The notes below the pieces were generated by a model. It ran no database searches, was not told the origin of the DNA, and was given only the letters and a program-made list of their open reading frames with translations. Shown here in pieces: positions 5,845 to 11,391 of a stretch of DNA of 11,391 nucleotides. The first letter of the stretch is position 1; each line of letters opens with the position of its first letter. This DNA comes from CAYMEV01 sp964431655 [NCBI: uncultured bacterium] (GTDB lineage Bacteria > CAYMEV01): assembly GCA_964431655.1 (NCBI GenBank), contig CAYSKJ010000101.1, positions 1 to 11,391 of the forward strand, written 5' to 3'. A program made the position numbers and the translations under genes.

Positions 5845-8303
5845 TGAATAGATTTAGAGCTGTCATACCCTTAATTCTGCTCTGCCTTGTCTTTGTATAC
5901 ATCAGGGGTGTACATATCAATGCTGATGCACCCCATGATATCAGTTTCAGCGGCGGTGTATTCTCCGATGAGGGCGATTACAGCATAAATGCCCGGAACA
6001 GGATTCTTTACGGCGTCTGGTTTACTGACCAGTGGAATGACATGTATTATAACCCCGCTCTGACATTTTTGAGGTATATAGTGTTTTATCTTTTTGATAC
6101 AGGGATAGCTCAGCAGAGATGGATCAGCATATTTTTCTCATTAATGTCTATAGTTTTTGTATATCTTGCCTTATCGGAGGATTATAACCGGAGAACAGCA
6201 CTGCTGGGGATTGTATTCCTCGGCTTTAACTACCTCTATATCATGTACAGCAGGAATGGCCTGCTGGAGGTGCCTACCATAGCATTGAGCAGTCTCTTTA
6301 TATACTGTTTCCAGAAGGGTTTTAAAATACCCCGTTTTTTCCTTTATGCCGGCGCTTTTACCCTGTTTACCTATACCTTTAAGAACCTTTACGCCTACCT
6401 TCTTCCGGTTACTGCCGTGGCTTTCCTGTTCTGCACAGTCCTTCGCCGGGCTGAATATAAAAGATACATAAAGCCGGCTTTCTTTCTTCTGACCGGATAT
6501 ATGGGGACATTCCTGGCATGGCATTATCTCCATTTCCTTCCCCTGAAGGGATGGATCATGGGTTATGCAGGTGAATACATGAAGGAGCTTCTGCTGGCCA
6601 AAAGCCTGGGGCATGCCCTTTATAATTTCAAATCCTTTCCTGTGACGCAGTTCTACGGACCCCTTACTCACCCTGTAAAAGGTGTGTTTGTGTCCATGCC
6701 GGTCATGTATGTTATGGGCTTTATCTTTATCGGAATTTTCCTTTACCTGCTGTTTTATTCCAGAAAGCTTATCAAGCCTACGGATGTTATGGCTGTTTCC
6801 TATTTCTTTGCTGTATTTATCTTTGTCCTGTTTATTCTGGCTTACAGGCCTACAAGATACTTTACCGCCTTTGTCATCCCCCTTTCGATAATGTCCGCAA
6901 GGTCGATTGACCTGCTTCTGAAGCTCCGTCATTTAAGCCGGTTCAGGCTGAACCGGAAAAATATTTTATTTATTGGCGTTTTATACCTTTGGGGTTTCTT
7001 TTTCTATTACCTGTGCATCCTGCCTTTCTGCTATTTTCTTGCCGGTGCGAGGATAGGCGATGCCGGCATACCGCTGAAGCCCTCCCTGTTTTTCTGGACT
7101 GTCCTTTATCTGTTTCTGGTCGGACTATCATGGCTTATTACAGGATTAATCAAACGCCCCTGGAGGATAAACATAAAACTCCCGGCATTGGCATCGGCAA
7201 TCCTTGTACTGCTGTCCCTGGGATTCAATGTGTATTACTACTATCAATGGTACAGTAATCCGAACTATGATGTCTATAATTCCGCGATGGCTGTAAAGGA
7301 GATTCTTCCTGAAGATGCCGTAATGGCAGGCCTTATCTCTCCGGTACTTGCCATGGAGAGCAGGATACGCCCTTTTTTCATGTTTCAGGGATTTATGAAC
7401 TATGAGAACAATCCCTGCATAAGGCATAATGTGACCCATGCTGTGCTTGGAATATATAATAATGAGGCAGGAATGTTCTTTGATACATGCCCTGAGAAGC
7501 AGGGCAGCTCTACATTGATAAGCATATTCAATATCTTTAAGAAGGATTTTATGCTTTATTCCTTTACCCTCCCCGTTTTACGAGATGCCAGGATTGCAGA
7601 CATTTCCCCGCAAGGCATCGATTGTGTGCTGACGGTCTATATTCCGTCATCTCATTACTGCGAACAGCTGAAGATAGGTGCATATATGATCAGCGAAAAA
7701 GGGCGTTCCCGGTCAGAGCCCTTTTTATTTGACGGCCTTGAGCCGTTTGCAGAAAATGAGCTTTTGGTTTCAATCCCGTTTGAAGAGGAAGAAACGCCTT
7801 CAGAGCTGTTTTTCTATATTGACAGCAAGGATGCAGTGCTTAGCATGGATTTTAAGGCATCCAGACTATTAGGCCTTACCGGGTCTGACTCCCGGGACAG
7901 CAAATTTTTTAATGATACCGTCAGAAAAGGGACAGCCTCTTCCGACCCCCAGGGGTTCCTGACCTACGGTCCCTATCTTCCCATGCAGGAAGGTATGGTG
8001 TCAGCAACCTATACATTAGGCTTTGACGGTATCCCTCAGGAGGATACCGATGCCTTTGTTCTGGATATTGCCGGAGATACAGGCAAAACCATATTTGCCA
8101 GGAGAAGTTTCAGGACATCGGAGCTTGAAGGATATAAAGACGGACTGATAAAAATACCCCTGGAATTTTTCCTTGGAAAAAGGACAAGGATTGAGTTCAG
8201 GACCTTTTTCTTTTCTACGGTAAACCTGTATGTGCACAATATCAGCCTGGAATTCAGGGCAGGCAAATTCATAGGTCTGGGAGAACAGGAACAGGGAAAA
8301 TAG
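5844..8303 (+). CDS. GT-C fold membrane glycosyltransferase (GT39/PMT_2-like) with large C-terminal beta domains
   Basis: An 819-residue protein. Residues 6-21 are a first membrane segment. The following extracytoplasmic loop carries SDEGDY (41-46), the acidic pair expected of GT-C transferases that use polyprenyl-phosphate sugars. About ten more hydrophobic segments follow to about 465, including 91-110, 117-135, 164-200, 211-228, 283-305, 315-333, 374-398, 414-435 and 446-465. A conserved-looking YRPTRYF is at 334-340. Residues about 470-819 are soluble and probably extracytoplasmic: an alpha/beta part near 480-550, then beta-rich stretches. The last (about 703-805) contains YGPYLPMQEG and resembles carbohydrate-binding beta-sandwiches fused to glycosyltransferases. 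ATG 5844 shares one base with the TAA of the methyltransferase gene, with AGAAGGG upstream. Donor and acceptor (glycan, lipid or protein) are unknown. Confidence 0.82.
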   Translation: MNRFRAVIPLILLCLVFVYIRGVHINADAPHDISFSGGVFSDEGDYSINARNRILYGVWFTDQWNDMYYNPALTFLRYIVFYLFDTGIAQQRWISIFFSLMSIVFVYLALSEDYNRRTALLGIVFLGFNYLYIMYSRNGLLEVPTIALSSLFIYCFQKGFKIPRFFLYAGAFTLFTYTFKNLYAYLLPVTAVAFLFCTVLRRAEYKRYIKPAFFLLTGYMGTFLAWHYLHFLPLKGWIMGYAGEYMKELLLAKSLGHALYNFKSFPVTQFYGPLTHPVKGVFVSMPVMYVMGFIFIGIFLYLLFYSRKLIKPTDVMAVSYFFAVFIFVLFILAYRPTRYFTAFVIPLSIMSARSIDLLLKLRHLSRFRLNRKNILFIGVLYLWGFFFYYLCILPFCYFLAGARIGDAGIPLKPSLFFWTVLYLFLVGLSWLITGLIKRPWRINIKLPALASAILVLLSLGFNVYYYYQWYSNPNYDVYNSAMAVKEILPEDAVMAGLISPVLAMESRIRPFFMFQGFMNYENNPCIRHNVTHAVLGIYNNEAGMFFDTCPEKQGSSTLISIFNIFKKDFMLYSFTLPVLRDARIADISPQGIDCVLTVYIPSSHYCEQLKIGAYMISEKGRSRSEPFLFDGLEPFAENELLVSIPFEEEETPSELFFYIDSKDAVLSMDFKASRLLGLTGSDSRDSKFFNDTVRKGTASSDPQGFLTYGPYLPMQEGMVSATYTLGFDGIPQEDTDAFVLDIAGDTGKTIFARRSFRTSELEGYKDGLIKIPLEFFLGKRTRIEFRTFFFSTVNLYVHNISLEFRAGKFIGLGEQEQGK

Positions 8304-8326
8304 GATACTGGCTGTTTTTTCCTGTT
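8290..8326. terminator. Weak hairpin at the convergent gene ends
   Basis: AACAGG (8290-8295) plus AAAA (8297-8300) can pair with TTTT (about 8317-8320) plus CCTGTT (8321-8326), leaving G8296 bulged. The two converging stop codons lie in the loop (TAG 8301-8303) and at the outer edge of the 3' arm (TAA of the minus gene, 8325-8327). No T-run follows the GC pairs on either strand, so it is at best a weak bidirectional terminator. Confidence 0.25.
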
Positions 8327-9146
8327 ATGGCTGAGGAATCTTCTGGCCGATGAGTATATAGCTCAGGGGTATTTTCCTGTCAAGCTTTTCAAGTTCCTGA
8401 TGGCCTAAGGCAATATCCCTTTCATATTCATTAAATTTCATGATCCTAAAGCTGTTTTCTATCAGGCTGTTCAGCAGATCTGAGATTGTATAGGAGAATT
8501 CATAAGCTACAGGGGAATCATATACGGTATTTCCGTAATAATCTATTCCTTCAGAAGATTCCAGTACCTCATCATTAAAGTAGGGGTATTTTACCCTCAG
8601 GGGGTCTTCGGTCTCCCCGTCATAAGGGAACAGGTCGCCAAAAGGGTGATGTTCGTGAATAAATATCATACCCCCGGCCTTTAAGATATTGCTGGCATTC
8701 CTGAAAAGCCTGCCAAGATCAGGAATCCAGGCCAGTGCGCCTACAGTAATATAAACCAGATCAAATTTATCATGGTATGATTTCTCCATATCCAGTACGT
8801 CAGTGCGGATAAAACGGCAGTCCAGACCGAATTTTGAAGCTCTTTTTTCAGCATCCAGGATGGCTTCATCAGATATGTCAAAGCCTGTGCATTTCCCGGC
8901 TCCGTTCTTCTTCAGGGAGAGCAGTTCAATTCCGTTATTGCAGCATAGATGGGCAATATCTTTGTTAATAAAGCCGATTTCCCTCAGTTCTTTTAATTCT
9001 TCCCTGCTCTGAAAGATAAAATCCTTTTTTAATAACATTGCATCCCATTTTTCATCCATGACTTTCCTGTGCCTGGGCATAGCATGATTCCAGGCTTTTC
9101 TGTTTAATTCGGTATAATAATTACTGTTCTTTTTTCGCGCTGACAT
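8325..9146 (-). CDS. Class I SAM-dependent methyltransferase (Methyltransf_25/11-like)
   Basis: A 273-residue soluble protein. A helical N-terminal region with NYYTELNRKAWN (9-20) leads to a Rossmann methyltransferase domain. Motif I is AHLCCNNGIE (65-74), where the usual GCGxG is altered. The acidic end of strand beta2 is GFD (88-90), motif II is RTDVLD (114-119), a post-II strand is FDLVYITVG, and motif III is ILKAGGMIFI (154-163). The C-terminal part (about 205-245) with YEFSYTISDLLNSLIENSF is typical of small-molecule methyltransferases in which this segment covers the substrate pocket. The substrate cannot be told. It is transcribed on the minus strand, 124 bases beyond fetB, and converges on the glycosyltransferase gene. 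ATG at 9146 is supported by AAGGAGA (9151-9157). It may be a separate unit or the distal gene of the fetAB operon. Confidence 0.85.
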   Translation of the reverse strand: MSARKKNSNYYTELNRKAWNHAMPRHRKVMDEKWDAMLLKKDFIFQSREELKELREIGFINKDIAHLCCNNGIELLSLKKNGAGKCTGFDISDEAILDAEKRASKFGLDCRFIRTDVLDMEKSYHDKFDLVYITVGALAWIPDLGRLFRNASNILKAGGMIFIHEHHPFGDLFPYDGETEDPLRVKYPYFNDEVLESSEGIDYYGNTVYDSPVAYEFSYTISDLLNSLIENSFRIMKFNEYERDIALGHQELEKLDRKIPLSYILIGQKIPQP

Positions 9147-9150
9147 GGAT

Positions 9151-9157
9151 TCTCCTT
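9151..9157 (-). promoter_or_regulatory. Shine-Dalgarno AAGGAGA of the minus-strand methyltransferase
   Basis: On the minus strand AAGGAGA stands 4 bases before the ATG at 9146, which supports that start. Confidence 0.75.
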
Positions 9158-9163
9158 ATTCAT

Positions 9164-9192
9164 ATTATATAACGGTATGCGCCGGCGAGCAA
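9164..9192 (-). promoter_or_regulatory. Possible promoter of the minus-strand methyltransferase
   Basis: On the minus strand a perfect -10 TATAAT (9164-9169) has a weak -35 TTGCTC (9187-9192) at a 17-base spacing. The predicted start near 9157 would fall at the edge of the Shine-Dalgarno, giving an unusually short leader, so this is tentative. The rest of the 9147-9270 spacer shows no convincing terminator for fetB. Confidence 0.3.
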
Positions 9193-9270
9193 AAAAATCA
9201 AGCAAATTATCCTGCAGCCGGATTCCGGGTCATTGGCCTGATAAAAGAGAGTACTTTTTTTGCATACAGG

Positions 9271-10062
9271 TCAACCCTTATCTAAATCATCCCTGATAAG
9301 GCAGTATCTGTCAAACATGGCCAGCCTGGCAAGGTTGATCAGAAGCATTGAGGACAGCGATGTGGAGCTGAAGATGAAAATCATGATAATAATCTGGTAT
9401 TTTATGGAGGTAATAGGGGAGGAACCTCCGAGTATCTGACCGGTCATCATTCCCGGCAGTGCAACAAGCCCCATGGTTGACATGGTGGCTATGGTAGGCA
9501 TCAGGGCTGCCCTGTAGGCTTTAAGGAGGAAGGGGTGTATGGCTTCCTTTAATGTAGCCCCGAGAGAAATATAGCTGTAGTATTCCTTTTTGTTTTTCAT
9601 GATGCCGTTATAGAATCTTTCAAGTACAAGGGATGTTGCGTTCATGCTGTTTCCGAGAAGCATGCCGGCAAGGGGAATAAAATGCCTTGCGTCAAAGAAA
9701 GGCTCCGGCTTTACGACAAAAATAAGCATGTATGTGAGCATAACCGATACAGGAATCAATAAGGCTGTATAATTGATTATAACGGAGTTTTTAAGCCTGA
9801 CGCCGGATCTTTTGATAATATTCAGGCTTGCTGCAAATATCATAATCAGAAACCAGAGGCTGGTAAACCAGAGTGAATTAATATCGAATAAAAACTGAAG
9901 AAGGATACCTACAAGGCTCAGCTGTATGGTCATCCTGCTGACGGAAACGGCAAGCTCACTCAGGATATTGATCCTGAGCGAAATCGCCAGGGCTATGGGT
10001 ATTATCAGGACCAGAAAACCGATTATCATTGATACAATCGAAATATCTATGGCACCCTGCAT
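9271..10062 (-). CDS. fetB: FetB-type ABC transporter permease (UPF0014), iron export
   Basis: A 263-residue inner-membrane protein; E. coli FetB is close to this length. About seven hydrophobic segments are visible, including 8-27, 45-59, 66-82, 95-117 and 221-246. Family-specific motifs are RMTIQLSLVG (43-52), GMLLGNSMNATSL (133-145), SLGAT (166-170) and STMGLVALPGMMTGQILGG (195-213). The ALPGMMTGQILGG motif is diagnostic of the FetB/YbbM family, which pairs with an ATPase to export iron and was linked to peroxide tolerance in E. coli. I place the start at 10062: AGGAGG lies 5 bases upstream, and the fetA stop codon lies one base before it. An in-frame ATG at 10086 lies inside fetA without a ribosome site. 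The tight junction implies translational coupling with fetA. Confidence 0.93.
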   Translation of the reverse strand: MQGAIDISIVSMIIGFLVLIIPIALAISLRINILSELAVSVSRMTIQLSLVGILLQFLFDINSLWFTSLWFLIMIFAASLNIIKRSGVRLKNSVIINYTALLIPVSVMLTYMLIFVVKPEPFFDARHFIPLAGMLLGNSMNATSLVLERFYNGIMKNKKEYYSYISLGATLKEAIHPFLLKAYRAALMPTIATMSTMGLVALPGMMTGQILGGSSPITSIKYQIIIMIFIFSSTSLSSMLLINLARLAMFDRYCLIRDDLDKG

Positions 10063-10063
10063 T

Positions 10064-10732
10064 TCAGCCTCCTGTGACCCGGGCATATCCGTCTGAAACT
10101 GCTATTTCCCTGGTGCATGCGGATATCCATTCCCTGTTGTGGGATATGCTGATAATGGTTTTTTCATTGTTTTTCAGAATGATATCAATCAAGAGTCTTA
10201 CATTATTGTCGTCCAGCGCAGAGGTCGGTTCATCGAGGAGCAGTACGTCAGGGTCCAGAAGCAGAGCCCTGCCGATAGCAACCCGCTGTTTTTCACCCCC
10301 TGAAAGGGTGTCTATCCTTTTCTCAGACCCAAGCTTTTCAAGTTTAAGTTTTCTCATAATTTTTTCAATGCTTTCTTCCCTGATGATTTTGTTCCTGTGG
10401 ACAGAAAAAAAGGCAAAACCGGTCAATGCTGATCTTATATCGTCTTCCCCTATAAAAGGCTCCTGATCAACAAGGATAACCCTGCTCCGGTGATGGGCAA
10501 GATTGTAGTCCTGTATCCTTCTTCCCATGTATTTTGCTGAGCCTCTGTCCGGCACAACAAGGGAGTTGAAAATTTTTATGAGAGTTGATTTTCCTGAGCC
10601 CGAATGGCCGGTGATTACAACCTTCTCTCCTTTGCACACGGTTATGCTGTCCAGCCTTAATATTTCCCTGTCATGCCTGTTGACTGTAATATCTGTCAGT
10701 TCAAAGAGCTTCATATCGTTTTTACCGTTCAT
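10064..10732 (-). CDS. fetA: FetA-type ABC transporter ATP-binding protein
   Basis: A 222-residue ABC ATPase with all catalytic motifs intact: Walker [10 protein letters not shown] (42-50), Q-loop glutamine 90 (LVDQEP), signature LSGGE (143-147) followed by KQRVAIGRA, Walker B VLLLDE (163-168), D-loop SALD (171-174) and H-loop histidine 198. The size matches a single-domain ATPase such as FetA/YbbL. The assignment to iron export comes from the adjoining fetB, whose start lies one base behind the fetA stop. Two starts are possible, ATG 10732 and ATG 10714 (six codons shorter). Neither has a clear Shine-Dalgarno, so the longer is kept. The 42-base AT-rich gap to the upstream gene has a TTGAAT (10764-10769, minus strand) but no good -10, so fetA may be co-transcribed with the gene before it. 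Confidence 0.92.
   Translation of the reverse strand: MNGKNDMKLFELTDITVNRHDREILRLDSITVCKGEKVVITGHSGSGKSTLIKIFNSLVVPDRGSAKYMGRRIQDYNLAHHRSRVILVDQEPFIGEDDIRSALTGFAFFSVHRNKIIREESIEKIMRKLKLEKLGSEKRIDTLSGGEKQRVAIGRALLLDPDVLLLDEPTSALDDNNVRLLIDIILKNNEKTIISISHNREWISACTREIAVSDGYARVTGG
10068..10073 (-). promoter_or_regulatory. Shine-Dalgarno AGGAGG of fetB, inside the end of fetA
   Basis: On the minus strand AGGAGG lies 5 bases before the ATG at 10062 and overlaps the last glycine codons of fetA. It decides the fetB start in favour of 10062 over the in-frame ATG at 10086. Confidence 0.8.
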
Positions 10733-10774
10733 TATTTGGTTATTTTTCTAAATTTATTAAATAATTCAAGAAAT

Positions 10775-11391
10775 TTAATCCTGGCATGGAATAAGAGACT
10801 TCTCTTCCAGATTTTCAAGGATCAGCCCGGCTACAAATTTTGCACCTTCTTCATTCCAGTGGGGGTCATCGGTAAAGAAGAGGGGGAAAAGTTCTGTGTA
10901 CTGAAAGTCAGGCAGAAGGTCTATAACAGGGTAGGGAAGTATATCCCCGTATTCCTGAAAATACCTGAAGGGTTCAAGACAATAGGGACCAAGGGTCTGA
11001 TAATTAGCTCTTTCCCAGTTATCCGGCGATTCCCTGCTTGAATACTGATAGGCCCGCGGTACCAGCACCAGGACCATACGGCCATTTAAGTTCCGGGTGA
11101 CAAAATCATTTATGCCTTCCAGGTATTTTATAACACCCCTTTCAATAAGAGGCTTTGTATCTTCCAGAGGCTGGCCTGTTATGAAGAAACGGTCATCGGG
11201 AAGCTCAAAATCAATGCCATGGTCACTGTTCACGGGGGTTTTTAACCTCAGCCTTCCTGGGAGTATATCCTCCCCCTGAGAACCGGCAAGATCAGGGAAC
11301 AGCTTTTTGAGAAGGTGAGTGATCAATTTTGTTGAATCAATCCTGAAATCACCCTGCTTCCTCAGGTTTATCTCATAGCGCAGATCATCAT
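10775..11391 (-). CDS. SGNH/GDSL-hydrolase-like protein, C-terminal part (5' end cut by window)
   Basis: The frame stays open to the right edge, so the gene begins outside the window. The TTG at 11326 is internal, and about 21 further residues (DDLRYEINLRKQGDF...) are readable upstream of it. About 205 residues are visible. The end carries FFTDDPHWNEEGAKFVAGLI, the Asp-x-x-His block V of SGNH hydrolases with the typical HWN-x-x-G context. Before it lie MVLVLVPRAYQY and repeated aromatic/proline-rich stretches that resemble the AlgX/AlgJ/DltD-like or acyltransferase-associated SGNH branch. The nucleophile block (GDS) would be in the missing N-terminal part, so catalysis cannot be judged. Such proteins often act outside the cytoplasm on acetylated polysaccharides. 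This assignment is moderate and rests on one strong motif. Confidence 0.6.
   Translation of the reverse strand, partial: DDLRYEINLRKQGDFRIDSTKLITHLLKKLFPDLAGSQGEDILPGRLRLKTPVNSDHGIDFELPDDRFFITGQPLEDTKPLIERGVIKYLEGINDFVTRNLNGRMVLVLVPRAYQYSSRESPDNWERANYQTLGPYCLEPFRYFQEYGDILPYPVIDLLPDFQYTELFPLFFTDDPHWNEEGAKFVAGLILENLEEKSLIPCQD

Noticed and set aside
6171-6932. Open frame of 253 codons on the minus strand inside the glycosyltransferase gene
   Set aside because: It lies opposite a convincing membrane-protein coding sequence, its product is rich in Lys, Gln and Gly with no family motif, and it has no ribosome site. It is an antisense shadow.
9171-9260. Possible terminator hairpins downstream of fetB (CGCCGGCG, CCGG-ATT-CCGG)
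   Set aside because: Stems are 4 bp or lack a loop, and none is followed by a T-run on the minus strand.
10063-10086. ATG at 10086 as fetB start
   Set aside because: It lies inside fetA without a Shine-Dalgarno, whereas the ATG at 10062 has AGGAGG 5 bases upstream and gives the expected length.
10733-10774. Terminator or promoter in the gap before fetA
   Set aside because: Only AT-rich sequence with a TTGAAT and weak AAATTT inverted repeats; no GC stem, no -10 match and no clear regulator box.

Overview
The window looks like chromosome from an anaerobic, probably diderm bacterium of moderate G+C. Arginine is mostly AGG/AGA and isoleucine is often ATA. Three things point this way: a V/A-type ATPase subunit D gene, a large Ser/Thr kinase fused to an NTPase and kinesin-light-chain-like TPRs, and a methyltransferase of the O-antigen chain-terminating type. 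These suit spirochaetes, Omnitrophota-like lineages or similar anaerobes, but no gene here settles the phylum. I see no mobile elements, CRISPR arrays, integrases or plasmid functions.

Layout. (1) Positions 1-456: the 3' part of a V-type ATPase subunit D gene, cut by the left edge. (2) Positions 457-770: a 314-base stretch with no protein gene. It holds a tRNA-Phe(GAA) gene with a likely promoter and a T8 tract directly behind it, then a small hairpin and a good sigma70-like promoter for the next gene. (3) Positions 771-8303: three + strand genes in apparent operon. They encode a 1191-residue kinase-NTPase-TPR protein, a 489-residue coiled-coil/SAM methyltransferase, and an 819-residue GT-C membrane glycosyltransferase with a long extracytoplasmic C-terminal part. 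The first gap is 28 bases with a strong Shine-Dalgarno; the second junction is a 1-base TAATG overlap. (4) Positions 8325-11391: the minus strand carries, in its transcription order, a partial SGNH-hydrolase-like gene, fetA and fetB (iron-export ABC transporter, separated by 1 base), and a second SAM methyltransferase with its own Shine-Dalgarno. The two blocks converge at 8303/8325.

How the genes may work together. The + strand trio is the most interesting part. A sensor/scaffold kinase is co-transcribed with a methyltransferase resembling enzymes that cap polysaccharide chains and with a polyprenyl-phosphate-sugar-type glycosyltransferase. I infer a surface-glycan or glycoprotein module in which the kinase could control capping or transfer. 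The linkage is seen in the sequence, the family assignments rest on motifs, and the regulatory link is a hypothesis. FetAB is a separate, recognisable metal-homeostasis unit.
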